The position numbers and the translations under genes are program-made. Positions 10,601-18,447 of a stretch of DNA of 64,000 nucleotides are shown piece by piece. Where the stretch lies: the NCBI GenBank assembly GCA_025358115.1, contig JANYKQ010000058.1:1-64000 (forward strand), in the 5' to 3' direction. This DNA is from Methanomicrobiales archaeon. Lineage in GTDB: Archaea; Halobacteriota; Methanomicrobia; Methanomicrobiales; Methanospirillaceae. Each line of letters begins with the position of its first letter. Positions within the stretch are counted from its first letter, which is position 1. The notes under the pieces were generated by a model. That model was not told where the DNA came from and ran no database searches. It worked only from the letters and a program-made list of their open reading frames with translations.

Positions 10601-12611
10601 TGCTGGAAACAAAACTGCATCTGTTGTCTGTGCAAAGAACCTGCCCGAAGATTTCCTCGCCCGTGTCCGCACGGTTGATACTAGTAAAAAACCCTACGAT
10701 ACCCTGTTTGTACGGGGTGAGCCGCTTGTTACCGATAAATCTGGAGAGGTCTCCCCTGCTTTGGTTTTATCAGGATTCTGTTCCGTTGCAAGTATCCCTC
10801 TGGTTGCCCGGGGAAACATCATCGGAGCTTTGAACGTTGCCAGCAGAAAACGGGATATAGTCACTGATCAGGAGCTATCCATCCTGCTCTCCATGGGGAA
10901 AGAACTCGGGACAACCATCTTCAGACTAACTGCTGAAGGGGAACGTCTTAAGAAAAATGAAGAACTCAGCGCGGCCAATGAGCAGATTGCTGCAGCCGAA
11001 GAGGAGCTCCGTGCCAATCTGGATGAACTGACCCGGCAGGAACGGGCACTGCGGGAATCGAAAAAGGAACTGGCAGATATCATCGAATTCCTCCCTGACG
11101 CCACGTTTGCCATCAATACCAATGGTGTGATAATCGCCTGGAACCATGCCATGGAAGTCATGACGGGAGTAAAGAAGGAAGATATGCTCAACAAAGGGAA
11201 CCATGAATACTCCCTTCCAATTTACCACGAACGCCGGCCGATACTTATTGATCTTGTTTTTGGTTATGATGACAGCGTGGCTGAGAAATATCAGGAAATC
11301 AGGAAAGATGGCGACCGGCTTATTGCTGAAATTTTCACCCCCCATCTTCACAACGGGAGAGGGGGTCACCTCTGGTTTACCTCGTCCCCGCTCTATGATT
11401 CAGGAGGAACGATCACCGGTGCCATTGAATCCATCCGGGAGATCACGGAACACAAGGAACGCGAATCCGCGCTGAACCAGAGAAACGAGGAACTCAGTGC
11501 TGCCTTTGAGGAGATAACCTCAACGGAGGAGGAACTGCGGCAACAGGTAGGAGAGATCGCTGCTGCGCATCTGGCGCTGCACGAGATCAATGCATATCTC
11601 AACAACCTGTTTGACTACGCCAACGCCCCGATCATTGTATGGAATCCTGAGTATGTGATCACCCGGTTCAACCATGCGTTTGAGGATCTGACCCTCAGAT
11701 CTGAGCAGGAAGTCATCGGGCAGCGGCTGGATATCCTGTTCCCAGAAGAAAGCAGGGACATATCACTTCTTCAGATTAAAAAGACCCTTGAGGGTGAACG
11801 GTGGGAGACTGTTGAGATCCCCATTCTTGTAAAAGATGGCAGTGTCCGGACGGTGCTCTGGAATTCGGCAAACGTCCTTGATCCTGATGGCTGGATAATC
11901 TCCACGATCGCTCAGGGAGTTGACATCACTGATCGCAAAGTGGCTGAAGAGGCACTAATTCAGGCAAACAAGAAACTCACCCTCCTCTCCGGCATTTCCC
12001 TGCATGACATCAACAACCAGCTCACAGGACTACGAGGATACCTGACCCTTCTCGAAAAGAAGCAAACCGACCCTTCATTCACCGAATATTTCCAGAATAT
12101 CAACGCTGCTGCACAACGGATCTCCACCATTATCCGGTTCACCAAAGAATACGATAAGATTGCTATCAATTCGCCGGCCTGGCAGAACTGTCGCAACCTC
12201 ATAGACACTGCGGCAAAACAAGCCCCCCTCGGAAAGATTGTCGTGAAGAACGATCTTCCTGAAGGAACAGAAGTGTTCGCTGACCCGCTGGTAGTCAAGG
12301 TCTGCAATAATTTAATGGACAATGCAGCACGATATGGCGGAAAGATCACAACCATCCGGTTCACTGTTGAAAAATGTGATGGCGATCATGTCGTGGTGTG
12401 CGAAGACGATGGCGACGGTGTTGTTGCTGAAGAGAAGGAGAAAATCTTTGAGCTTGGGTTTGGGAAGAATACCGGGCTTGGGCTGGCACTCTCGCGTGAG
12501 ATTCTTGATATTTCCGGCATCACCATCCGCGAAACCGGTGAGCCGGGCAAGGGTGCAAGGTTCGAGATCACGGTGCCGAAAGGGATGTGGCGGATTGGCG
12601 ATGTTAAGTGA
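7698..12611 (+). CDS. Giant REC-multi-PAS-GAF hybrid histidine kinase
   Basis: 1637 residues from GTG 7698 (an ATG three codons on, at 7707, is equally possible). The N-terminal receiver has DYQMPGMDG and the LQKGG lysine. At least eight PAS domains follow, at about 140-270, 280-405, 410-530, 535-655, 660-780, 785-910, 1115-1250 and 1300-1415. A GAF domain lies at about 917-1080, with EEL-rich coiled coils between. The kinase core keeps H1436 (SLHDINNQ), an N-box (LMDNAARYGG), a G1 box (EDDGDGV) and a proper G2 box (NTGLGLAL), so it should be an active autokinase. The N- and C-terminal ends are close relatives of the preceding gene, indicating duplication. The gene has its own promoter. Confidence 0.88.
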   Translation: MSIMYRILYVDDEPSLLDIGKLFLEASGDFNVTTALSPPDGIRMLEQEQFDAIVSDYQMPGMDGIQFLMEVRKCFGQVPFILFTGRGREEVVIQALNSGADFYLQKGGEPDSQFAELSHKIRQAVQQKQASVRIRDHERRETDIINFLPDATFAIDTQGVVIAWNHAMEEMTGIKKEDMIGKGDHAYTIPFYGERRQQLLDLIDLDDAEIRSKYQYARKKENTLYAETFCPALYGGKGAYVWATGSPLFDARGDRIGAIESIRDITERKRAEEVLTKSRHQLAEAMDLAHLVNWELDVGTGIFTFDDRFYALFGTTAVREGGYQMKAETYAREFLHPDDQHLVAGEVKKNLETTDPHYQSTIEHRIIRRDGEVRWVQVRIGITKDAKGRTIKTHGANQNITDLKRAEETMRESENKYRSIVEQSLMGIGISKGNQVLFANRALLRIFNYEDLEEFKKIPLIDHVAPSSYQFITDRMKMFAEGKLPFSEIEFEYDIICKGGLTKTLHAASTHVSFEGGVYAQTIFQDITERKRAEEALRESEERYCSILENIQDVYYRSDTAGNFLMVSPSITPLLGYNTVSELLGKNIAESVYYNPEERSKFLDELNSRGSVTDYEVTLKKRNGTPVYVSTSSHKYYDDSGNYLGVEGVFRDITEQKRIEDALQESEEKYRRIVETANEGVWVVDQNMNTTFVNQRFADMLGYSREEIVGHNVMDYIITDDKAVMEAQFDARRNGTKGRYECKFRHRDGRVVWCLISGSPLTDDTGAFKGSFGMILDITDRKMAVEALQNSEVKYRMLFESSQDALMTLEPLSFRFSSCNSATLQMFDLQDEAEFISLGPWDISPATQPDGQLSKEKTREMIDIALRTGSHIFEWTHLRYNGETFPCTVLLSKMTIGEKTVLQASVRDITNLKKTEDRIAQQSRNLSILNELITTANKAEDLTTLLNVFVDTTLRLLEYDGGGIYLVDAGNKTASVVCAKNLPEDFLARVRTVDTSKKPYDTLFVRGEPLVTDKSGEVSPALVLSGFCSVASIPLVARGNIIGALNVASRKRDIVTDQELSILLSMGKELGTTIFRLTAEGERLKKNEELSAANEQIAAAEEELRANLDELTRQERALRESKKELADIIEFLPDATFAINTNGVIIAWNHAMEVMTGVKKEDMLNKGNHEYSLPIYHERRPILIDLVFGYDDSVAEKYQEIRKDGDRLIAEIFTPHLHNGRGGHLWFTSSPLYDSGGTITGAIESIREITEHKERESALNQRNEELSAAFEEITSTEEELRQQVGEIAAAHLALHEINAYLNNLFDYANAPIIVWNPEYVITRFNHAFEDLTLRSEQEVIGQRLDILFPEESRDISLLQIKKTLEGERWETVEIPILVKDGSVRTVLWNSANVLDPDGWIISTIAQGVDITDRKVAEEALIQANKKLTLLSGISLHDINNQLTGLRGYLTLLEKKQTDPSFTEYFQNINAAAQRISTIIRFTKEYDKIAINSPAWQNCRNLIDTAAKQAPLGKIVVKNDLPEGTEVFADPLVVKVCNNLMDNAARYGGKITTIRFTVEKCDGDHVVVCEDDGDGVVAEEKEKIFELGFGKNTGLGLALSREILDISGITIRETGEPGKGARFEITVPKGMWRIGDVK

Positions 12612-12642
12612 AGCCCAAATCAGAATAAAACGATTCGCACAA

Positions 12643-12651
12643 TTTTTTTTT
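12643..12651 (+). terminator. Oligo-T terminator after the kinase gene
   Basis: A run of nine T residues 32 nt after the stop codon, typical of archaeal intrinsic termination. Confidence 0.5.
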
Positions 12652-12834
12652 AGTGAACAAGGCTCAATCTTTCCCGCTGATCTTCAGATCCTTCTCTCAT
12701 CGGACGTTGATATCGAGGTAAAAAACTCCAGATTTCTCTGTTTTTCAATACCCCGGAAAAACAACATCAATAACGGGCCTTCTTTTTTACGAAAGTCTCA
12801 TCAAACGGGTAAAACAGAGGGCAAAAAATGCCTC

Positions 12835-12994
12835 GATTTAAGGGACTTTGGTGGACTTTTAACGAGATGCATTCCTGCCGGATTTTGGCAAACGAAGAGA
12901 TATATTGCCTCCGTTTTCATACGCGCTGAAACGGACGATTTTACGGGGTTTTCCGGATTGGGGTATGGCAAACGGAACCCTAAATGGGGTTATT
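12835..12994 (+). repeat. Degenerate non-coding repeat, left copy
   Basis: Aligns without gaps over 160 nt to 18189-18348, with about 100 identical positions by hand count. The best block is attttacgggnttttccgga. It sits in the gene-free stretch 12612-13064, just outside the unknown minus-strand cluster. Confidence 0.55.
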
Positions 12995-13064
12995 TTCCCT
13001 CAAAGTTCATACCCCCGGACAAAAGGTGTCTCTGACGAAGGTTAAATGAAGAGGAGAGATCGTC

Positions 13065-13652
13065 TCATCCTCCCATCCCCGTAATTATCCCCACAACCTG
13101 CTGCGCTGTCACCGGGTCCGCCACCCGTGCCAGAACCAGCCCCGCCATCGCAACGAACAATGTCCAGAAAACTCTCTTCACCTGTTCGTTTTTCCCGAAC
13201 GCCTCGATAACAATATCAACATCCGCCTTCATCGCCCGCTGGATCAGTTTCGGCAGGAACACAAACAAAGGAAGGAACAGGACAGCCGCCCCTATGAACG
13301 CGAGCGTAATCTCCGCCCGTCCCGCAAGGAAGATCCCGAGCGGCACTGCGAAGACTCCCGCCAGCATCGCAGCCATCCCGACCTCGCCAAACCAGAAGTA
13401 ATGCCGCTTCACCGCATAGTTCAGTCGTTCTGCATTTGTCAGTCCTGATAGATCAAAGATGCCAAGCGTATTCAGCATCCCATACCAGACCGCGTGTGTC
13501 TCCTCCGGGTCTGCAACGAGACCGAAGAACAGCACCGCGACCGGTACAATCAGAAGAAGAAGTGGAAGATGGGCTAGCACCAGGACCAGCCCGAGCAGAA
13601 TCCCGGCTCCGCAGATCGCGGCCCGGGTCTGCACCTCGTTCTCAAAAATCAT
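13065..13652 (-). CDS. Multi-pass membrane protein of unknown function
   Basis: 195 residues from ATG 13652. The frame is open further upstream, but that part only shadows the preceding gene. GGTGAGG directly before this ATG and an 11-base overlap with the upstream stop support the shorter start. There are two helices near the N terminus (about 10-47), two in the middle and one or two at the C terminus, with a charged cytoplasmic-type loop between. It is the last gene of the unit 14868-13065. I do not recognise the family. Together with the 55-residue membrane protein it gives the cluster an envelope component. Confidence 0.75.
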   Translation of the reverse strand: MIFENEVQTRAAICGAGILLGLVLVLAHLPLLLLIVPVAVLFFGLVADPEETHAVWYGMLNTLGIFDLSGLTNAERLNYAVKRHYFWFGEVGMAAMLAGVFAVPLGIFLAGRAEITLAFIGAAVLFLPLFVFLPKLIQRAMKADVDIVIEAFGKNEQVKRVFWTLFVAMAGLVLARVADPVTAQQVVGIITGMGG

Positions 13653-14121
13653 CCTCACCCGGCTCGATCGTGATTTCGAAGACGGGGCTCGTGTACCCGT
13701 GGTTTGCCGGGCTGAAGTCCCGGACATTTCCCCACTGCCCGATCTTCCTGCGGGCAGTCCGTATCCGGACCCGGTGGGAACCCGGCGCTGAGGGATAGAC
13801 CCTGCGGCCATCGATGTCCCGCATCAGACGGTAGTAGGGAATCTCGAACCAGTACGGCCAGAACTGGACCCCTCTCGGGATGTCCGTTCCCCGCTCCCGG
13901 TCCTTTAACCATATCGGCGTCAGGTTATCGTAACACACATCGATGATAATATCCGCGTCCTCCAGGTCAGGGTCTAATTCAAGCTCGAAGAAGATCGGAC
14001 ATTGTCGGACCTCTTCGAGGGTGAGAGGGGTATCCCTGGTGAGCGGTTCGAGGCCCTCAAAGGTACTCCGGAATAACCCGGTCACGGTCGCAACCGGTTG
14101 TCTTGCCTTATCCATTTCCAT
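13642..14121 (-). CDS. Unknown beta-rich soluble protein, 159 residues
   Basis: The start at ATG 14121 has a perfect AAGGAGG 7 nt upstream, lying inside the 3' end of the preceding small gene. The sequence is rich in aromatic and alternating hydrophobic residues (FFELELD, GVQFWPYWFEIPYY, PVFEITIEPG), with no Cys pairs, membrane helices or catalytic motif I can name. It overlaps the next gene by 11 bases. A structural or binding role is only a guess from composition and context. Confidence 0.75.
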   Translation of the reverse strand: MEMDKARQPVATVTGLFRSTFEGLEPLTRDTPLTLEEVRQCPIFFELELDPDLEDADIIIDVCYDNLTPIWLKDRERGTDIPRGVQFWPYWFEIPYYRLMRDIDGRRVYPSAPGSHRVRIRTARRKIGQWGNVRDFSPANHGYTSPVFEITIEPGEDDF

Positions 14122-14275
14122 GATACGCCTCCTTGTGCTGTTCATGCTCGGCACGGAGTTTCCTGAACTCCTCGACAACTTCGTCATACCTGCCGATCTT
14201 CTGGTAGATGGCATACAGCATCGGATAGATTGGGAGTACGGCTCCCAGTACAATCGCTAACAGTTCGGTTTCCAT
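14108..14275 (-). CDS. Small membrane-anchored coiled-coil protein, 55 residues
   Basis: Short gene found by reading the minus strand. ATG 14275 has GGAGGAG 6 nt upstream and the TAA is at 14108. Residues 4-24 (LLAIVLGAVLPIYPMLYAIY) are a single membrane helix, followed by a highly charged helix (DEVVEEFRKLRAEHEQHKEA) predicted to coil. Its 3' end overlaps the next start by 14 bases and carries that gene's ribosome-binding site, so the two are coupled. The arrangement resembles a holin-like or membrane-scaffold small protein, but function is unknown. Confidence 0.7.
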   Translation of the reverse strand: METELLAIVLGAVLPIYPMLYAIYQKIGRYDEVVEEFRKLRAEHEQHKEAYHGNG

Positions 14276-14364
14276 AACGGCTCCTCCAAAAAGACGAGCG
14301 GACCGGAGAAAAAAGAGGTGACCGGGGGTCTCCTCCCCTCCGGATCCATTCGTCAGTACGATTA

Positions 14365-14868
14365 TCAGGCAAGTGCCGCTACGGTGTCTGCCCAGGTCTC
14401 GACCTTGGTCCGGATTGCATCGTCCGAGTACGAGGTGATGCTGATGCGCTGCCGGGAGAAGTTCACCATGTAGATCTCACCGCCGGCATCATGGCACTTC
14501 AGGGTTGCACTGTACATTTCATTGTCAGTGTCACGGATCGCTGTGCCACCGTGGGCAGTTGCAAGGGACGTGTTGGCGAGAAGCGCAGTGGCTCCCGCAT
14601 TGAACCCCGCGATGGTGGCGTACTTGTCCGAGACAGTACCGACAACTTTTGCATCGGCATCCTGGTACAGGATTTTTACGGTGTACCCTTCGCGGGTCTT
14701 CTCGACCGGGTTGTGGTTCTCCCCGGCGGTCATGTAGGCTACACAGGCAAACGGGTTGTCGGTGATGACCGACTGGACAATTGCATTGAAGGTCGCTACG
14801 TCTGCTATCGGTTCAGCGAGTTCGCGAACCGCGCTCTTGGTTACGGTGCTCTGTAAGAAATCTGCCAT
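14365..14868 (-). CDS. Unknown 167-residue protein, possible structural protein of the cluster
   Basis: ATG 14868, with GAGG 8 nt upstream. It begins MADFLQSTVTKSAVRELAEP. The rest is rich in Ala, Thr, Val and Asp, with alternating beta-type segments (GYTVKILYQDADAKVVGTVS; GGEIYMVNFSRQRISITSY). There is no membrane helix or recognisable enzyme motif. It is first in its unit, behind a strong TATA box (15157-15170) with a long leader, and is followed by a T-rich tract at about 14305-14320. That layout suits an abundantly made product. A capsid- or shell-like role is inference only. Confidence 0.7.
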   Translation of the reverse strand: MADFLQSTVTKSAVRELAEPIADVATFNAIVQSVITDNPFACVAYMTAGENHNPVEKTREGYTVKILYQDADAKVVGTVSDKYATIAGFNAGATALLANTSLATAHGGTAIRDTDNEMYSATLKCHDAGGEIYMVNFSRQRISITSYSDDAIRTKVETWADTVAALA

Positions 14869-15330
14869 GTTTTTTTCCTCTGTTTTTTGTTTTTGTTCTG
14901 CTGGGAGGTTCACTGAAATCTCCCGTTTTGTCGCGGGGCCCTTTGACATACCAATATAGGATTTTATCATGTATCGGCGTGACTGAATGCTGCTTTTTTT
15001 CAAAAAAATGGGCAGGTATTGCGGAGGATTGCGCAAACCGGACTGTACCCGTTGCCCGTTGTCGTTTGCCAAAATGTACGGTGTGGACCGGTGCCCCGGC
15101 GCTCTCCATTTACAAATTCCTGCGGTATGCTGGCGTTAAGGGAAAAACGGAATTTTGTTTTATATACCCCTTTGTGTACGGTTCAGAGATCCTATCGAAA
15201 GATCCGTAAAGTCGGGGAGGAAGCGCAGATCGATGCCGGATGTTCGGCCGTGATTGTTCGGAAAAAAGAGGAGATCCCGGGGGAGGGATTCTCCATTTTC
15301 AGCAGTATTTGAAAGGTCACAACAGTTTTG
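14869..15330. other. Long leader/intergenic region inside the unknown cluster
   Basis: Holds the minus-strand TATA box and about 270 nt of presumed leader for the gene at 14868. A 98-codon minus-strand frame (15109-14813) starts behind AGGA and overlaps the next start. Its composition is not convincing, so I do not call it a gene. Confidence 0.4.
15157..15170 (-). promoter_or_regulatory. Strong TATA box, minus strand
   Basis: ggggtatataaaac on the minus strand, a near-consensus archaeal TATA. Transcription would start near 15137 and run into the 14868 gene with a leader of about 270 nt. Confidence 0.6.
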
Positions 15331-15966
15331 TTATTTTTTGAGGTATCTCTGCTCGTTTTTACCGGACCGGCTCTTTGCGCCGGATTTTGTTCCCTTCCCT
15401 GCCGGCTGTCGTGTGGTCCTCAGGCGGATCGTGTAATAATGCTTTTTTGTCCGGATTACCGAGATGCGGAATGTCTCATCTCCGCGCTGCCAGATGGCCC
15501 GGGCGATGATGTGCGGCACTAGGTAGAGAGGGATGTCCTGCTCAACGAAGGGGTTGCTTTTGGAAATTCTCCGGGATACTGAGGCGGAACGGGAGCGGAC
15601 GAGCGTTGGAGGAGCAACCGGTTTTCTTTTGATATCAGGAACCGGTTCGCATGCGGGTTTTCCGGTATCCGTCCGTACAGGCAATGCGGGTAAGGCTGGG
15701 ATAGATTCCTCCCGGGACGCTGCATAGGGTGCAGTCACGCGGCCGGATTTCGCCGGGAGGGGCTTACCGGTCGTGATCCCTGGGATTGAGATCGAGGAAA
15801 TGACCGGATGAACAACCTGCAGGACGGGAGTGTTTTCCGGTACTGCTGCCGTCAGCTGCATAGGTTCACCCTGACCTTTCCCTTGTGTTCGATCCAGATT
15901 CCCTTTGTGGAGGACGGGGGAAACTTCCTGCGGGGTTTGCGCATCTGCCCGTGATGGTTCCAGCAT
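15331..15966 (-). CDS. Unknown protein with disordered N-terminal half and basic tail
   Basis: 211 residues. The ATG follows the preceding stop directly (TGAATG). Residues 1-130 are Pro/Ser/Val-rich and low in order. Residues about 138-185 form a compact segment (NPFVEQDIPLYLVPHIIARA, then FRISVIRTKKHYYTIRLR), and the last 25 residues are strongly basic with a KSGAKSRSGK-type tail. This suggests nucleic-acid or membrane contact, but no family is recognised. It is the last gene of the 17349-15331 unit. Confidence 0.65.
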   Translation of the reverse strand: MLEPSRADAQTPQEVSPVLHKGNLDRTQGKGQGEPMQLTAAVPENTPVLQVVHPVISSISIPGITTGKPLPAKSGRVTAPYAASREESIPALPALPVRTDTGKPACEPVPDIKRKPVAPPTLVRSRSASVSRRISKSNPFVEQDIPLYLVPHIIARAIWQRGDETFRISVIRTKKHYYTIRLRTTRQPAGKGTKSGAKSRSGKNEQRYLKK

Positions 15967-16332
15967 TCAGACATGAGAGACCTCCCGGAGACCCACTGCC
16001 AGTACTTCGAGACAGGTAAAACGGCCGGCATCGTCCCGGATCCAGATCTCCAGGTGGAGGGTCGTTGTTTTCGAACCCAGTGGAAAAAGCCTGCGGAGGA
16101 GCCGGGCGTCGTTGAGGCAGAATTTCCCGGCTGCGGGGATTCCGGCGAGCGGTCGAGTGGTCTGCCTGAGTTTGAGGTAGAGCAGCTCGGTCATATTTCG
16201 ACGTGCCATGAGATGGGCCGGTTTGTGCCGGGTGGGAAAACAGGGCCTCATGGGCATAACCGCGTATCCCTTTGCTTCCAGCAGAGAAGTTGCCGCACGC
16301 TCGATCGGTGATAACCGTACGGGATTCTTCAT
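15967..16332 (-). CDS. Tandem paralogue 3 of a PD-(D/E)XK-like family, catalytic residues apparently lost
   Basis: 121 residues, starting at ATG 16332 inside the ATGA overlap with the upstream stop. The N terminus ERAATSLLEAKGYAV, then PAHLMA at 39-44 and LYLKLR at 51-56, parallels the two upstream genes. It also parallels the canonical nuclease-like protein at 24319-24705, where the same positions read ERLAIAEYSARGYDV, KFDFWL and LEVKT. Here the Asp is replaced by His40 and the Glu is absent, while Lys54 is retained. A binding rather than cleaving role is likely if the fold is right. Confidence 0.65.
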   Translation of the reverse strand: MKNPVRLSPIERAATSLLEAKGYAVMPMRPCFPTRHKPAHLMARRNMTELLYLKLRQTTRPLAGIPAAGKFCLNDARLLRRLFPLGSKTTTLHLEIWIRDDAGRFTCLEVLAVGLREVSHV

Positions 16333-16727
16333 GGTGCATCCTCCACGAGAATATGCACGGGTAAATTTCCCATCGGGGGAATCTGCTGGACCCGGTCCGG
16401 CAGGATCGCAAAACAGCGGTACCCCTGGTGTATCAGGTAGAGCCAGATCTCGTACCGTATCGTGGCATCCGGGTGCCGCGCCATTTCGGTGCGGTGCTGC
16501 CGGATAGTCGGGCCAAAGCATTCTTCCAGCCGGTAAATGTTTGCCAGTCGGGAGGAGATCTTGTAGATCCGGATGGAGCGGGTCTCGCCGAATTTTTTGG
16601 TGGCAGTGAGATGTGCCAGTGGCCGGCGCGTGCCTCCCCGGGATGGTGTGATCCGTACTTCATACCCGTGCAGCCGGAGCTGTTCGCAGGCTCCCTGTTC
16701 CAGCACCGTGCAGCGGCGGCTGGTCAT
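16329..16727 (-). CDS. Tandem paralogue 2 of the same PD-(D/E)XK-like family
   Basis: 132 residues. It shares with its neighbours the pattern small helix, GYEV (21-24), LAHLTA (38-43), a strand containing K56, then a second helix with ECFGPTIRQHR and a strand HPDATIRYEIWLY. Overlaps of four bases on both sides show tight coupling. No ExK pair is visible. Family membership comes from comparing the three translations by eye, so divergence is large and remote-homology scoring would be decisive. Confidence 0.65.
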   Translation of the reverse strand: MTSRRCTVLEQGACEQLRLHGYEVRITPSRGGTRRPLAHLTATKKFGETRSIRIYKISSRLANIYRLEECFGPTIRQHRTEMARHPDATIRYEIWLYLIHQGYRCFAILPDRVQQIPPMGNLPVHILVEDAP

Positions 16728-17116
16728 CCCCAGACACCCCCGAGGCGCTGAACAAGGGTGGCACCGGTCCGGTTATCGACAAGCAGATCCTGGCGGACTT
16801 CGATCGCGAAATGTTTCCCGAGGGTTGTTACCAGGATCTCGTAGTGCTCGCCGGATTTCGGTGGATTGTTCTTCATCTGTTTCCGGAGGACACGGATCTC
16901 ATCTTCACAGTACCGGGCAACTTCCGCGATCGTGATGAGGGTGTTGGGGCAGATCTTCAGTTTTACATGGAGGATCTCTCCGGTGAACCTCGAGCAGACA
17001 AACGTCTCGGGTGCCTCCCGTTCCCGGAGCGAGACGGACCGGATCACTTCGTAGCCGCGATGATGGAGGTAAAGGGCAGCCTTCCGCGAGATCGTGTGAT
17101 GCGCGTTCGCTGTCAT
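16724..17116 (-). CDS. Tandem paralogue 1 of the same PD-(D/E)XK-like family
   Basis: 130 residues. SRKAALYLHHRGYEV at the N terminus, then a TGEILHVKLK strand (45-54), a helix with CEDEIRVLRKQM, and SGEHYEILVTT matching the EIW strand of the other copies. It overlaps both neighbours by four bases. It is basic overall. The three copies are too diverged for a recent duplication, so they have been kept together under selection (inference). Confidence 0.65.
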   Translation of the reverse strand: MTANAHHTISRKAALYLHHRGYEVIRSVSLREREAPETFVCSRFTGEILHVKLKICPNTLITIAEVARYCEDEIRVLRKQMKNNPPKSGEHYEILVTTLGKHFAIEVRQDLLVDNRTGATLVQRLGGVWG

Positions 17117-17349
17117 GCTGCACCCCGCTCCGCCTCAATGGTACTGCAGGTGTTCCGTGCCGGGACCCGGGATCGCAGCTCTTCTTTTGGTACGATCTTC
17201 CGGTACCCGAATTCGACAATGATCTTTCCCATCCTGGAGAGAGGCCCGTTTAGTTTTTCGTTCGCCTCTGTTGTTGCCTGATCAACCCTCAAGGGCTTGT
17301 TTGCAGATGTGTTCTGCATAATTTCCACCGATTTTTTCCTGATGTTCAT
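17113..17349 (-). CDS. Small unknown protein heading the minus-strand cluster
   Basis: 78 residues if started at ATG 17349. A GTG at 17388 and an ATG at 17316 are alternatives, and none has a clear ribosome-binding site. TATA-like sequence near 17398-17408 (minus) favours 17349. It is basic, with a helix LSRMGKIIVEFGYRKIVPKE that could bind DNA. It overlaps the next gene by four bases. Confidence 0.55.
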   Translation of the reverse strand: MNIRKKSVEIMQNTSANKPLRVDQATTEANEKLNGPLSRMGKIIVEFGYRKIVPKEELRSRVPARNTCSTIEAERGAA

Positions 17350-17388
17350 CCGCACTTTCTGGAACAAGCGGAACTCTGGAGCGGCCAC

Positions 17389-18447
17389 TCGTTCATGATG
17401 CTTAAAAAGACGACGGCACCCGGTGATTCCGGGTAGAGCCCGGGCTCGAATTCCGATCGGGTATGCCTGCTTTTTAATTCGGCAGGTCCCCTGTCGGAGG
17501 AGAGTTGCGGGAACTACTCAGATACCGGATACCGGCGTCTGCCGATTACCAAAAAAGGTGAAGAGCGAGAATACGGGGGCGTGGCTGTTCGTGATCCTGT
17601 ACCGGAGTCCCAGGTTCAATGCCTGTACTGCACCGGTCGGGACAATGTATCCGGAGAACGGGAAGCAGGCTGAAATGGAGGGGGTGACCCGGGGGCAGGT
17701 GACGGAAATGATTCCGGCTTTAATGGCCTTTGCCGTCTTTTTTATCCTCATTTTCAGGTACGCTACGAGTTTCGGGAACATTGTAATAAACAAAACTGGA
17801 TTATTCGCCTATTTAAATAACACGTAACCTGCGGGTTATACAAATCGTTTTTCGAGAAAAATATGCCCGCCCAATGGTTATTCTGGGATTTTTGCCGGGG
17901 AATTTCCCGTGCGCGGCTGAAATTTTTTAAAAACTGGCAGAATATGATGAATCTTGTGGTTAAACGGGATTCCGGGAGCGGGTGGTGCCGCATTGATTGG
18001 GGTGTTTCCATGTGGGGCAAACATTGGGGGAAATGTGAAAATTTTTGGAAAATTGTAGCAAAATAAAAAAGATATGAAAATTTCTCGTGTCGCTTAAAAA
18101 CTTCGCCAAAAAAAAAGATCCTCCCATTCGCAATCCGGCAGAGTTTGCGGGCCCTGGATGGATTAAACTACGTGGCGAAAAAAGCCCTGGTTTAAGGGCC
18201 ATTGGTGGCCATCCGGAGAGGGCGTTTCCACTCATGTTTTGACAAACAAATCGTGAAAATGGCGTATTTTCCATTGAGGCGAAAATGGAGGATTTTACGG
18301 GCTTTTCCGGAACCGGTTTTGGGAAAAGGAGCCCGCAAAGGGCTTGTTTTTTCGGATATCAGGCCCCAAAAAAAGGGTCCCCTTTTTCACTTCAATGGTT
18401 GATTACGATTAAATACAACGGGTGATAATTAACGCGTGGTAAATATC
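17389..18447. other. Gene-free kilobase with degenerate repeats
   Basis: No convincing coding frame on either strand. It contains the right repeat copy (18189-18348), a partial third copy around 17974-18022, and AT-rich stretches with ttatttaaataac near 17813. Base runs and short frames suggest decayed or non-coding DNA next to the unknown cluster. Confidence 0.5.
18189..18348 (+). repeat. Degenerate non-coding repeat, right copy
   Basis: Direct-orientation partner of 12835-12994, aligned without gaps over 160 nt. The two copies bracket the nine-gene minus-strand cluster. Confidence 0.55.

Noticed and set aside
12322..13035. 237-codon plus frame running from the kinase end into the spacer
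   Set aside because: Starts inside the kinase gene in another frame. The spacer part has no gene-like composition and holds the degenerate repeat.
14813..15109. 98-codon minus frame behind AGGA, upstream of the 14868 gene
   Set aside because: Overlaps the next start out of frame and has unconvincing composition. Kept only as a note in the intergenic entry.
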